From Adiantum capillus-veneris (Eukaryota; Streptophyta; Polypodiopsida; Polypodiales; Pteridaceae), in the NCBI GenBank assembly GCA_014529385.2, contig CM043969.1:67855676-67919675 (forward strand): a stretch of DNA of 64,000 bases, read 5' to 3'. The notes under the pieces were generated by a model that worked only from the letters and a program-made list of their open reading frames with translations, ran no database searches and was not told the DNA's origin. Shown here piece after piece: positions 22,189 through 33,731 of the stretch; within the stretch, counting starts at the first letter, position 1, and each line of letters opens with the position of its first letter. Made by a program: the position numbers and the translations under genes.

Positions 22189-25100
22189 ATGGCTGGTCTA
22201 GTGCCAGATATGGTGGGCGACAAGCCAAATTCAGATGTAAGTGAGCTTTGCAGAGCATGGGGAAAGGTCAGGGATCAAACAGTGCTTATCTTCTTTGATC
22301 CAGGTGCCAAAGCCAACTTCATTTCCCTAGAATTGGCTTCAAAGTTGGGAATCAGACCTGAAGAGATGGGGTATACAGCAGAGGCAGGTTTGGCATGTCC
22401 TGGCCATACAGAGGCTGTGACACCCATCATTGGAAAGTTGCGTCTACATATCCAGTCCTATGTAGATGCTGAAGAATTTTACATCATGCCACTGGACGGA
22501 TGTGATGTGTTGTTAGGTATTCCTTGGTTGTTTCGTGTACAGGGAATCATGGATGCCTACAACAAAAAGATCATTGTACAGAGCAGGGGAAAGACTCACA
22601 TTCTGGATGTAAAGCTTAAAGGGGAGTCTATTCCTACTGTATCAGCTTCTGCTATTACTTCTGTAATGAAAAAGCATCTTTCTGCGTACTTGGTTTTTGC
22701 ACGTGAAGTGTCAGATTGTGATGAATCAAATTTATCTTTGCTAGATAAAGAAAGGTCAATGTTTTTACAACAGTATAGTGACTGTTTTTCCGATTCATTA
22801 CCGTCTCAATTACCGCCAGAGAGACCCGAGGACCATGCGATAGATTTGGTGCCAGGCAGTAGCCCACCAAATAAGCCTCCGTACAGGGTTAGTGCGGCTC
22901 AGCAGAAAGAGATAATGGGCCAAGTACAAGAGCTGATAGAAAAGGGGCTGATTCAGCCCAGTTCATCTCCATTCTGTTCTCCAGTGTTGTTGGTGCAGAA
23001 AAAGGATGGCTCATGGCGTATGTGCATCGACTACCGTGCACTGAACAATAATACCATCAAGAATAGGTTCCCTATACCTAGAATTGATGATATTATGGAC
23101 AAATTAGAAGGAGCAGCTATGTTTAGCAGGATAGATCTAAAGAGTGGGTACCATCAGATCCGCATTAGATCAGAGGATGTGCACAAGACTGCTTTTAGAA
23201 CAACGTTTGGCCTTTACGAATTTTTAGTGATGCCCTTTGGTCTCACAAATGCTCCTGCTACGTTCAATAGGATGATGGACAGAATTTTCCGTCCACACCA
23301 ACAGTTTGTTGGTACATTCTTTGATGACATGATAGTCTACTCAAAGAATGAAGAGGAGCATAGGCATCACTTGGCCATTGTGTTCAAAGAGCTACGCAAT
23401 CATAGGTTGCTCATCAATGCAAAGAAAAGTGAGTTTTTTCTGGAAGAGATTCACTTTCTCGGACACATTGTCTCAAAGGATGGTGTCAGAATGGATCCTG
23501 CAAAAGTTGAAGCGATCAAGTCATGGCCAAATTTGAAGACGGTGCATGATGTCCGAAGCTTTTTGGGACTATGCTCCTATTACAGAAGGTTTATCCGAAA
23601 TTTCGCTGAGATTGCTTCACCTTTACATGCTCTTCAAAAGAAGGCAGTCACTTTTAGATGGACACAAAAAGAGATTTCAGCTTTTAATCTCTTAAAGGAA
23701 AAGATGACTTCGGATCCAGTCATTGTGTTGCCAGATCTTAGGAAGTCATTTGTGGTCCAGTGTGACGCCTGTGGTAGTAGCATTGGTGCAGTGCTAATGC
23801 AAGATGGCAGGATAGTAGCATATGAGAGCAGAATTTTGCAAGGGCCAAAGATGACCATGCAGGTCTATGAGAAAGAGTTACTGGCTGTCATTCATGCGCT
23901 CTTAAGTTGGAAACACTACCTGCCATGTGCAGACTTTGTTGTCCAAACGGACCATCAGACCTTGCGATATTTCTTGACACAGACAAAGTTATCTGAGAAG
24001 CATATGCGATGGGCAAATATCTTGTCCATGTTCCATTTTCAAATTGTGCATGTGGAAGGTAAGAAGAACGTTGTGGCTGATGCCTTGTCAAGGAAGCCAC
24101 AAATTTCAGCTGTGTCGATTCCTTATCATCATGAACTTGATGATATGAGAGAACAGTATGCAAATGATGAAGATTTTGCAAGGGTCTTCGAGCAACTAAT
24201 GGATGGACAACGTCATGAACACTATCTTCTTAAAGATGGGTTCATGATGATGCATGGCAGATTGTGTGTCACAAAGCCATTGCGACGCAAAGTTATGGAA
24301 GAGAGTCATGTCCCACCGTATGCAGGGCATCGTGGTATCGATGCTACAGTTAAAGCGGTTGAGACATTCTTCTATTGGCCTACATTGAGAAGGGATGTGG
24401 ATGCCTTTGTGCGAGAATGCCTAATATGCCAAAAGGTCAAGTTTGACAGGCAAAAGGCACCAGGGTTATTGCAACCACTACCTATTCCAGATAAACCATG
24501 GGAAAGTATTGCTATGGATTTTATCTTCGATCTTCCGAGAACGCAGACAGGAAACGATGGTATTTGGACCATTATTTGCAGATTCAGCAAACAGGCTCAG
24601 TTTATTCCTGTCAGGAAGAAGATAAAGCCAGATCAGATGGCACGCTTGTTTATGAGCAATATTTTCAAGTATCATGGCATGCCACAGTCGATTGTTAGCG
24701 ACCGTGATCCACGCATGACAAGTTTGTTCTGGAGAGGCTTGTTTGAGAATATGGGTACCACGCTCAAATTCTCTTCGTCATTTCATCCTCAAACAGATGG
24801 GCAGTCAGAAGAGGCAAATTCTACTGTCCTAGATCTGCTGAAGTGCTATGTGTCAGAGCATAAAGGAAAGTGGGAGCAGTATTTGCCATTGGTGGAGTAT
24901 GCATACAATAATACAGTGCATTCATCAACTGGCAAGGCACCCTTTGAGATAGTTGAAGGTGGCAAGAAAGTTCCTCCCATACTGCATACAAAGGACAAGA
25001 TATTTGAAGCAGATAAGTATGTTCAGGACATGGATGAAATGTACAAGAAGGTCAAAGTGGCCTTAGAAAGGACTCAGGCAAAGCAAAAGAAAGCAGCTGA

Positions 25101-25593
25101 TCGTCACCGTCGTGAAGTGGTATATTCACTTGGTGATTGGGTGCTTTTACGCTTTGAAAAGGCAACGTTAAAGAAGATGAAGGGCAAGGAAAGACTGTTT
25201 CCAAAGCTCAGCATGCGTTACTATGGGCCTTTTCAAGTATGCGACATAATCAGTGATGTTGCATATAGGCTGAAATTGCCTGACAGTTGGAAGATTCACA
25301 ATGCGTTTCATGTGAGTCTTCTCAGACCCTATGTGGGTGATGTTCCAGAAGATATGCCAGCTGAAGATCAGCCGGAAGTCGAGGAACTTGACGATATCTT
25401 GGTCCCAGAACAGATTTTGGCACACAAAGAAAGGAAAGTGAAAGGCAAGGTTGCTAGGCGTTACTTGGTAAAGTTCATAAACTATCCACCAATGGATGCT
25501 AAGTGGATGGAAGAAGGTGAACTTGCAGAGTCACCAACTGTGTTATCACTTTACCTGGAAGCCTTCGATTTGCAACCTACCTTGACCCCTTGA
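22189..25593 (+). CDS. pol: Pol polyprotein of element C (PR-RT-RH-IN-chromodomain)
   Basis: 1134 residues with no interruption. Protease active site LIFFDPGAKANFI with Asp37 (D-P-G, not D-S/T-G) and a CDVLLGIPW second motif. RT has WRMCIDYRALN, SRIDLKSGYHQIR and VGTFFDDMIVYSK (Asp379-Asp380). RNase H has VVQCDACGSSIGAV and VVADALSRKPQ. Integrase has an H-H-C-C zinc region (AGHRGIDAT to CLICQKVKF), then the catalytic acids in MDFIFDLP, IVSDRDPR and QSEEANS. The usual VDRFSK word reads ICRFSK here. The tail holds a GPFQVCD module and a chromodomain-like stretch (RRYLVKFINYPPMDAKW). The ATG at 22189 is two codons after the gag UAG, in frame, so a Gag-Pol readthrough product is equally possible. 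Confidence 0.93.
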   Translation: MAGLVPDMVGDKPNSDVSELCRAWGKVRDQTVLIFFDPGAKANFISLELASKLGIRPEEMGYTAEAGLACPGHTEAVTPIIGKLRLHIQSYVDAEEFYIMPLDGCDVLLGIPWLFRVQGIMDAYNKKIIVQSRGKTHILDVKLKGESIPTVSASAITSVMKKHLSAYLVFAREVSDCDESNLSLLDKERSMFLQQYSDCFSDSLPSQLPPERPEDHAIDLVPGSSPPNKPPYRVSAAQQKEIMGQVQELIEKGLIQPSSSPFCSPVLLVQKKDGSWRMCIDYRALNNNTIKNRFPIPRIDDIMDKLEGAAMFSRIDLKSGYHQIRIRSEDVHKTAFRTTFGLYEFLVMPFGLTNAPATFNRMMDRIFRPHQQFVGTFFDDMIVYSKNEEEHRHHLAIVFKELRNHRLLINAKKSEFFLEEIHFLGHIVSKDGVRMDPAKVEAIKSWPNLKTVHDVRSFLGLCSYYRRFIRNFAEIASPLHALQKKAVTFRWTQKEISAFNLLKEKMTSDPVIVLPDLRKSFVVQCDACGSSIGAVLMQDGRIVAYESRILQGPKMTMQVYEKELLAVIHALLSWKHYLPCADFVVQTDHQTLRYFLTQTKLSEKHMRWANILSMFHFQIVHVEGKKNVVADALSRKPQISAVSIPYHHELDDMREQYANDEDFARVFEQLMDGQRHEHYLLKDGFMMMHGRLCVTKPLRRKVMEESHVPPYAGHRGIDATVKAVETFFYWPTLRRDVDAFVRECLICQKVKFDRQKAPGLLQPLPIPDKPWESIAMDFIFDLPRTQTGNDGIWTIICRFSKQAQFIPVRKKIKPDQMARLFMSNIFKYHGMPQSIVSDRDPRMTSLFWRGLFENMGTTLKFSSSFHPQTDGQSEEANSTVLDLLKCYVSEHKGKWEQYLPLVEYAYNNTVHSSTGKAPFEIVEGGKKVPPILHTKDKIFEADKYVQDMDEMYKKVKVALERTQAKQKKAADRHRREVVYSLGDWVLLRFEKATLKKMKGKERLFPKLSMRYYGPFQVCDIISDVAYRLKLPDSWKIHNAFHVSLLRPYVGDVPEDMPAEDQPEVEELDDILVPEQILAHKERKVKGKVARRYLVKFINYPPMDAKWMEEGELAESPTVLSLYLEAFDLQPTLTP

Positions 25594-26149
25594 GTTTCAA
25601 AGCTAAATGGATTGTCAGTGTGACAATGGCTTCTGAAACAAATGATGTACATGGTATTTAAAGTGAGCTCAAATGAAATACCTGTTACATGAATGTTAGA
25701 GCTCTACAGATTGTCAGTTTGGCAATTGCTCTTATGGAATGTCCAAAAGTTTGGTTAGTGCTATAGAAGTGAGTATTTCTTGTCAGTTTGTCAAGGATAC
25801 AGTGATTGCTTCTATTCAAGAGTACATGTGTAACTGCATTCTTAAACTGTCGGTTTGGGTATGCTCGAAAGTGTTACGGGATCCAACGTGTACTATAAGA
25901 CAGTGGCAAAATGTGCAGCTACCATTTTGTCATTGGAAAGTTAGTGACTCAAAGCAATGGCAGAGTGCGAAGCTACCACTATGTCATTGGGACAGGGTTC
26001 ACACGCAGGCAATACATGAGTCGACGAGGTGTTGAATACACCAGGGTTGACAATGAGCATGTATGTGTCGTATATGTGTCGACAGGTGTTGAATACATCA
26101 GTGTTGACAGTAAGCATGTACGACATAGATGCAAACGAGGACGTTTGAG
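25594..26149 (+). other. C 3' noncoding region with short repeats
   Basis: It holds near-palindromic words (ATTGTCAGTGTGACAAT at about 25612) and two related units of about 65 bp around GTTGAATACA, GTTGACA and AGCATGTA at 26030-26125. No credible ORF. Confidence 0.6.
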
Positions 26150-26166
26150 ATTTCAAGAGGGGGGTA
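26150..26166 (+). other. Polypurine tract of C
   Basis: TTTCAAGAGGGGGGTA abuts the 3' LTR. The same TTTCAAGAGGGGGG word serves family B on the minus strand. Confidence 0.85.
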
Positions 26167-27618
26167 TGTCACCAGCGTGTGACTACTATCTATCCTTTTT
26201 GTTGATTTCTTTCTTATTATCTATTTACTTTCACTTTTTGGAAACACCCCTCGGGAAATCTAACTGCCCTGCATTGCATAGCTAGTGTGGAACTGTCCAG
26301 AGGGAGTCCAGGCCTGAGGGCAAGAGAGCACTAAAGTTGGACAAGGACTATGGTTAGCCAAGTGGGGTCATTGACTAGCCAAAGTGGAATCCTTTGCTAC
26401 AGAGGCTACATTTCAGTTCTGGATGTGGCCGCAGTGTACAAAGAGGGTCGGATGACCTAGAAAGATACAATGGCAGCATCTCCTAAAATTTAGGGAACTG
26501 CTATTTTGGGACCTGAAAATGTGTTGACGTCATTACCTTTGGAATGACAAGGGGAACATTTTCTTACTCTGCCGTGAAGTCAACTGGGCAACCGGTTGGG
26601 ATATTTTTAGACGGCAACCCCGAAACGGGAAAATGCTTATAAATGTGCCAAGTGGCACCTTCTGGTGCACTTGCCTCATGCAACAAGAAGTGGCGCTGAA
26701 TTTAGGAGGGGGAGAGCCTCATTTTCAGATTTGTCACAGGTTAAGAGCTATGGAGTGCTTGCTTTCCCTCCTATGTACAGTGCGGTGCCAGGAGTGATGC
26801 CCTGCACGCTACGCACTACCCTCTCTCTCCCCTTTGGCAATATGTTATGCCCCTCTACTGGGCTCTTCATTTGACCAATGTACAGTTGTGTGGTTTCATG
26901 CACGATTGTCGAGGCAAGAGCCTCTTGCACAGGTACTTCAAGGGCACAGGTGAATTCGGAGAGGTTTCACGCACGAAATCTCGTCCGATTCAAAGGGCAA
27001 GTAGCCCTACAGGTGCGGGAGCTCGAGGACTTGCTACGGATGCGACCGGCACGCGAAACGGAGCCCGAAACAGTGAATTACAGCCTGCTGTGTATTTTTG
27101 CAGGTTTAGGGTTTTGACCCTAAACGGACCCTAATACCCCCAGGAGGTTCGGGGACGCAAGGGGACCACTGTACAGGTGAGCTGGCGCATTTTCAGGGCT
27201 GAAAACAGAGAATTCAGCGTGCTGCAGATTCTCGACAGGTTTTGCAAAGTGCCCGTATGCGTCGGGAAAGTCGGCCAATGCGTGGGAATACTGACCGTGA
27301 AGGGTTCTAGTACAGTTATGCTGCCGAAATCGGGCTGGAACAGTGGAAATTCAGCCGAGTTTGTGCGGGGCAGCTTGTAGGAACCACAGCGTTTATTCCC
27401 TCTTTTGAACAATAAAGAAATACCGAAAGGGGCGCCTAAGTTAGGGGCCAATCTGGTGTCCCTCTACTCATACAGGTGCAATCTAGCAGCCTGTATCCCT
27501 CTCCCCTTTGTTGTGTCTTGAAAGTACAGGTAAAATAGACGACTAATAATGGGTGAAAGCTAAATCAAGGTTTGAAGTAAAGACTACCGCCCTTTTTGGA
27601 TTGAACAGGCCGGTTACA
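26167..27618 (+). repeat. Element C 3' LTR
   Basis: It matches the 5' LTR closely. TATAAAT 26638-26644, AATAAA 27411-27416, shared module 27417-27436. One block near 26930-26950 is shorter than in the 5' LTR, where a GATTAGCTAGCGGCTAATC palindrome is present. Confidence 0.92.
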
Positions 27619-27623
27619 GCCGC

Positions 27624-28941
<1,318 letters not shown>

Positions 28942-29084
28942 CTAAAACTATCTCGTCACTCCCCCAGCAAATAACCTAAAAAGGTCCGAGCCATGAGCTC
29001 AGAGGACTGATACAACCAAACGTTCCCCAGACCACAGCGTGCGTCGCTTGGAGGTTTCAAGCATAGGAAGTGCAGAGCAAAGGG
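28942..29084 (-). repeat. Family A 3' internal region, last piece of A0
   Basis: It matches 4325-4450 of A2 (CTCGTCACTCCCCC, AATAACCTAAAAAGGTCCG, ATGAGCTCA). It continues the sequence left off at 13727, showing that E inserted into A0. Confidence 0.7.
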
Positions 29085-29180
29085 GTTTCGGCATTGTATT
29101 GAGTTGAAGCAATATAAAGAAATATCGAAAGGAGCCAGTGCTCTCTCTGCCACTCCCCGTCTCATGTGTCAAGCACTCAC
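29085..29180 (+). repeat. Family A LTR fragment, plus orientation
   Basis: It matches 1146-1256 of the A1 LTR, with a degenerate poly(A) module at 29119-29136 (GAAATATCGAAAGGAGCC). Opposite orientation to the neighbouring A0 piece. Confidence 0.65.
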
Positions 29181-29663
29181 CTTGTTTAAGGATACTGTTG
29201 TTTGAATTTGGTTGAACCTGTTTGAACTTTGCTTAGGTGTTGTCTGAACTTATTTGATACTTGTTTGGATATAGTTGATAGTCGTTTCAACCTGTTCGAC
29301 TTGTTTGAACTTGTTTGGGCATGATTTTCCCCACTGTGGCAAGGGTTTTTCCCACTTCAGCGGAGGGTTTCTACTTTGAGTATGTTCCTACTTCTGCCGT
29401 CAACAACATTTGAAGGTCTCTCGGGTACTTCCCTTTGGAGAGCTTCAACCTTTGAGCATCCCATTCTGATCTTCTTGGGCATGTTACAGACCCCCTAGGC
29501 GGTTCCTTTACTCTCACCTTGAGTATTGGTGCTATGTTGTGTAATGGGTATTGATTGCACAATTGAGTGGGTATATTCTCTTCGGCACAAGTGGTAAGGA
29601 CAGTTTTGACAAAGATTCTAAGGAAGCAAGTTACAATAGTGGGAGTATGTGGTGCTCTTTCAA
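29181..29663. other. Unassigned sequence left of the copia element
   Basis: Starts with a TTTGAACTTGTTTG-rich stretch, then mixed sequence with no ORF recognised. It joins 33732 onward once the copia element is removed (TSD TTCAA). Confidence 0.4.
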
Positions 29664-30035
29664 TGAAAGAGGACGTTCGCGAACCCACGTTGGGTGAGTT
29701 TGGACAACGGCACGCGTGCGCGCCAGTGGTGTGCAGAGAGAGAGAAAGAGGAAGCGCTTGTTGCAGAAGAAGAGGCTGTAAGTTTTGTGGAGTCCAAAAA
29801 CCCAAGTGATGAGGTTTTTGGGACTCTTTTATTAAAATGTTCCATTTGGCCACTTGGAAAATGTGAAACCTTTAAAAATAGTCCAAGTGGCCAAAGGCCA
29901 ATAAATAAAGTATAATGCCTGCACAGGCCCAAAATGGTAGGCTAAAAATATACAAAAAATATATCAACGAAGCTCTTGAGCAGAGCTACGCGGTGGAAAT
30001 GGTCTGGAGATGATATTTGGGCATTTACCCCAACA
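29664..30035 (-). repeat. Copia G 3' LTR
   Basis: Sense strand TGTTGGGG to CTCTTTCA. On the sense strand AATAAA (plus 29828-29833) is followed at once by an inverted repeat GTCC-AAAAACC / GGTTTTTGG-AC (29792-29824). Confidence 0.88.
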
Positions 30036-30050
30036 ACCTCCCACTTAAAG
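30036..30050 (-). other. Polypurine tract of copia G
   Basis: Plus strand ACCTCCCACTTAAAG, minus strand reading CTTTAAGTGGGAGGT next to TGTTGGGG, a typical copia polypurine tract and LTR start. Confidence 0.85.
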
Positions 30051-30109
30051 GCCCAGAGAGTCGCCTTTAAGCTATGTAACTCCCCCCATCTGTAGGCAAT
30101 GCTCATGTT

Positions 30110-31447
30110 GTGCCTTAAACAAATTCTTGATAAGAGCATCTGCAAGGTTTTCATGCGTGCAGATTTTGATCAATGAGACCAAACCATCATTAAGCATCTA
30201 TCTAATAAAATGATACCGCACATAAATGTTTTTGGTACGCGAATGAAACATGGGCATTTTTAGCCAAACGGACTGCACTCTGGCTATCACATCCAAGGAC
30301 AGGCGTGTCATCAGGCAATCAAAGCTCACTGACGAGGCGGGCTAACCATATAGCTTCTTTGGAAGCTGTACCCACTAGTTAACTTGCGGGTATCAACATC
30401 ACCTACCATGTCAGAATCACAATATCCCTGCAGTTTTAATGGACCCTTTCCATAACACAGGCATTTGCTTTCGGTCCCTTTCAAGTACCTCTTTATGGAC
30501 TTTACAGCATCTCAATGTGTTCTGCCACGATTAGACATAAACCTGCTCACTACTCCCACTAAATAACCTTAGTGGCAACCATAGCATACATGAGAGAGCC
30601 GCAAGTTGAAGCATAAGGTACTCCCCTCATAGCAATGGTTGCATCATCAGTTTTTGGGCAATCACTTGCACTCAATTGTACGTGTGGCTGCAATGGCACG
30701 CTCAAAGGCTTAGCATCAGCCATATTAAACATATCAAGTACTTTTCAATGTACTTTTCTTGAGGTAAATACAACAGTTTCTGTTGCCTATCTCTCGTTAT
30801 GCCCAAAATATGTTCAACTGAACCCAAATCTTTCATTGCAAAAGCTGAATTCAGCTGGCTTTTGAGAGTATCAAGAATGCTCTTATTCTTCCCAACTAAC
30901 AACATGTCATCCACATACAATACAAGAATCATTGGGCTGTTGTCCGCATCTCTTTTGATGTATAAACAATGATCTACATGGCTACATTTGAGCCAAAGTT
31001 TTAGTCAAACTTTTTGTAATATTCCCTAGAAGCTTGTTTCAGCCCACACAAACTTCTTTTAAGCATACATACTAGCTCTTCCATGCCAGGTCTGACAAAA
31101 ACTTCCGGCTACATCATGTACAACTCTTCTTCAAGATCACCCTGCAAAAATGTTGTCTTTACATCCACCTGATCCATCTCCAGATCCAAGATAACAACAA
31201 GAGCAAAAAGAACACGAAGGGTAGTCATTTTCACAACAGAAGAAAACACCTCTTGAAAATCAATGCTTGCCTTCTGTGCATATCCTTTGGCAATAAACCT
31301 AGCTTTGGACTTGGGTTTTCCATTGACAATTTTAATTTTGTACACCGACTTGTTAGGAATGGCTTTCCTACCTTTGTGTAACTTAACCAAATCCCAAGTA
31401 TCATTGGCATGCATGCCTTGATTTCTTCCTGCATAGCCAACTCCCAC
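30110..31447 (-). pseudogene. copia RT and RNase H remnant
   Basis: RT start: NDTWDLVKLHKGRKAIPNKS, KARFIAKGYAQ, DQVDVKTTFLQGDL, typical of copia. The active site is LYVDDMLLVGKN near 30900. A frame change lies between about 31109 and 30932. RNase H words follow: GYCDSDMVGDVDTRK and CDSQSAVRLAKN, again with shifts. Not functional. Confidence 0.85.
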
Positions 31448-31636
31448 TTGCTCTTACAATCACGTGGCATGGCCTCTTTATATGTAAGAGGCTTTCCCTC
31501 ATATGTCAACATAATGTATTGCAAACACAATCTCTGCTAAAGCAACAAACTTGCCTGGCAAGGCTTTGCAATGCAAGAAATAAAGTGTCCCCTTCTTTGT
31601 GCCCTTCACAATTTGCATAGCACCTTTTGTCAGCTC

Positions 31637-32500
31637 TTAAGCACCACCATTGAAAATGGTGTTATAGCCATGCAGATCAAGCTGTCCAGCTGAGAGCAAA
31701 CACTTCTTAATGCCAGGAACATATCTGACATCATACAAAACAAACGCTTGCCCATTATCAAGGGCCAAATGAATAGTGCCTATTCCATCAATCGTGCAAG
31801 CATGATTATTTCCAAGATAAACTTTACCATAACTGCCTCCATCAAAAGTGGCAAAACACTCCAGAGATGGAGTCACATGAAAAGAGGCATCTGAGTCCAC
31901 TATCCAAGACAAGGACAAGCCATCACTCACACACAACAAAGCGTCAATGACATCACTCTTGGTGATCTGCATGTCCTGTGCATGATAAACCTGGGCATCC
32001 ATAGGAGACATAGTGGCACACAGAATATCATCTATGTCAGACAGTTCCTTAATCACCACTTTGGAGGTTACATTGACCTTCTCCTTGTTCTTAGAACTAT
32101 CAGATACATCTGCCTTGTCATCCTTGTTCTTCTTGTCACCCGCATTCTTCTTCCTTTCTTGCTCTTTCCTAAAGTACCTGCAATCTTGCTTCTTATGGCC
32201 TTTCCAACCACATTGATAACAAGTGACATCAGATTGCTTTCCTTTGCTCTTTCTCTTGTTCCTTTGACCAACATTAGCTCCATCAAAGGTAAGGTTTGCG
32301 TTATTAGACAATGAGACCAGCAAGGCCTTCCAAGAATCGGGCAACTTCATAAGCAAAAAGATGGCCTTTAACTTATCATCAAAAGTGGGAAAACCAGAGT
32401 CCTGCAACTGGGAAAGAACACCTACAAAAGCACCAATGTCCTCAGCTGCAAACTTTGCAATACCCAATTGCATATGCATCAATTTACGCATCAAGTGCAC
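31637..32500 (-). pseudogene. copia gag C-terminus, zinc knuckle and protease
   Basis: An open frame of 287 residues. CYQCGWKGHKKQDC (C-x2-C-x4-H-x4-C) is the knuckle; a Lys-rich linker follows. The protease site reads SWIVDSDASFHVT, with D-S-D where D-S-G is usual. KCLLSAGQLDLHGYNTIF is the pre-integrase region, and the ORF then ends where integrase should begin. A frameshift separates it from the upstream gag part. Confidence 0.85.
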
Positions 32501-32505
32501 CTAGT

Positions 32506-32808
32506 TCACCAGCGACCTATTTTCATAAGTAGCCTCGACCTTTCCCGTACAGCATAGGCAGTGTTAAGACCCTTAAGGTCTACCAAAATTTCATCCGCAA
32601 TAGCCATTTTTACATACGCAATAGCCTTTTTATTTAAATTAAGCCACGCCTCATCTGTGATAGCTGCAGGCTTTGCATCTTGCAGTGCACCATCGCAATC
32701 TTTCAAGAAAAGAATGCTCTGTATTCTCTCTTTCCACAAATCGAATCCAATGCCTTCAAATCTCTTGATTTCGAAGAGATTCTTCACGTCTGTAGAGGAG
32801 GAGGCCAT
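32506..32808 (-). pseudogene. copia gag N-terminal part
   Basis: The likely start is ATG at 32808 (MASSSTDVKNLFEIKRFEG). FDLWKERIQSIL and AWLNLNKKAIAYVKMAI match the copia gag type. The frame is lost near 32520, just before the next gag ORF. Confidence 0.8.
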
Positions 32809-33336
32809 ATTATCCTTTTTTGCACAAAAAAACAAAAAAATGAATTTTTGCAAAAAAAAAAAAGTAATTAGTAATTTGCTGAAATTTCATTGATTTTTCC
32901 AAAAAAATTGCAAAAACAAGTGCCACAAAGGTAATACAAAGCTTCTAGAAGCTCCTCTTTGAATTTCGTAAAATTCTTAAAAAAATCAAAAATTTATTAA
33001 TTTCTGAAATTTTTTGCAGAAAATTACAGCACAATGAATTTTTTATTTTTCTCGCCCAAAATTTGAGGACTTTCACAATTTCAAGGTACAAGCCACAAGT
33101 TAATACGTAGGGCAGCTATGTACATCAAAACGCCCAATTTTCACCACTGATATTGACCTATAAATGCTGAAATTTGTCCAAAAATGGATTAAAAACACCT
33201 GCTATTCACAAATTTCCTTACCAAAGAGACTTCCCACAATGAAAACTTCCTAAACTGGGAGAGAGAGCTTCTCGAGGGTGTAGGGTTGAAACACTCAGTT
33301 ATTCGCAACAAACTTCTCACGAGGAATTTGAACAAG

Positions 33337-33348
33337 GCTCTGATACCA
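33337..33348 (-). other. tRNA-iMet primer-binding site of copia G
   Basis: Plus strand GCTCTGATACCA, i.e. TGGTATCAGAGC on the element strand, two bases inside the LTR. Confidence 0.92.
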
Positions 33349-33350
33349 AT

Positions 33351-33726
33351 TGAAAGAGGAATTTCGCGAAACCAAGTTGGGTGAGTTTGAGCGAGGACAC
33401 CTGTGCGCGCCGGTGGTGTGCAAAGAGAGAGAAAGAGAATGCGCTTGTTGCAAGAGAAGAGGTTGTGTAAGTTTGGTGAAGTCCAAAAACCCAAGTGATG
33501 AGGTTTTTGGGACTCTTTTATTAAAACATGCCATTTGGCCACTTAGACAACGTGAAACCTTTAAAAATAGTCCAAGTGGCCCATAGGCGAATAAGTGAAG
33601 TATAATGCTTGTACATACCCAAAATGGTGGGCTAAAAATATACAAAACAATATATCTACGAAGCTCTCGAGCAGAGCTACACGGTGGAAACAGTCCAGAG
33701 GTGACATCTAGGCATTGACCCCAACA
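33351..33726 (-). repeat. Copia G 5' LTR
   Basis: Partner of 29664-30035. Sense AATAAA at plus 33517-33522 and the inverted repeat at 33481-33513. Confidence 0.88.
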
Positions 33727-33731
33727 TTCAA

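Larger units (their letters stand above)
18947..27618 (+). mobile_element. Full-length, apparently intact Ty3/gypsy element C
   Basis: The element is 8672 bp with LTRs 18947-20421 and 26167-27618 and TSD GCCGC at 18942-18946 and 27619-27623. It has a PBS, gag (550 aa), pol (1134 aa) and a polypurine tract. Both ORFs are uninterrupted, and the LTRs differ by roughly 15-20 substitutions plus one indel by eye, so this is a young insertion. It split the 3' LTR of E. The C-terminal chromodomain-like stretch places it with chromoviruses. The best candidate in the window for recent mobility. Confidence 0.92.
29664..33726 (-). mobile_element. Ty1/copia element G, integrase-deleted
   Basis: 4063 bp, minus strand. 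LTRs 29664-30035 and 33351-33726, TSD TTCAA at 29659-29663 and 33727-33731. Reading minus: 5' LTR, initiator-Met PBS, gag, zinc knuckle, protease, then directly RT and RNase H, a polypurine tract and the 3' LTR. Integrase should lie between protease and RT in copia elements but only about 190 bases separate them. Stops and frameshifts are scattered, so it is dead. Confidence 0.9.
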
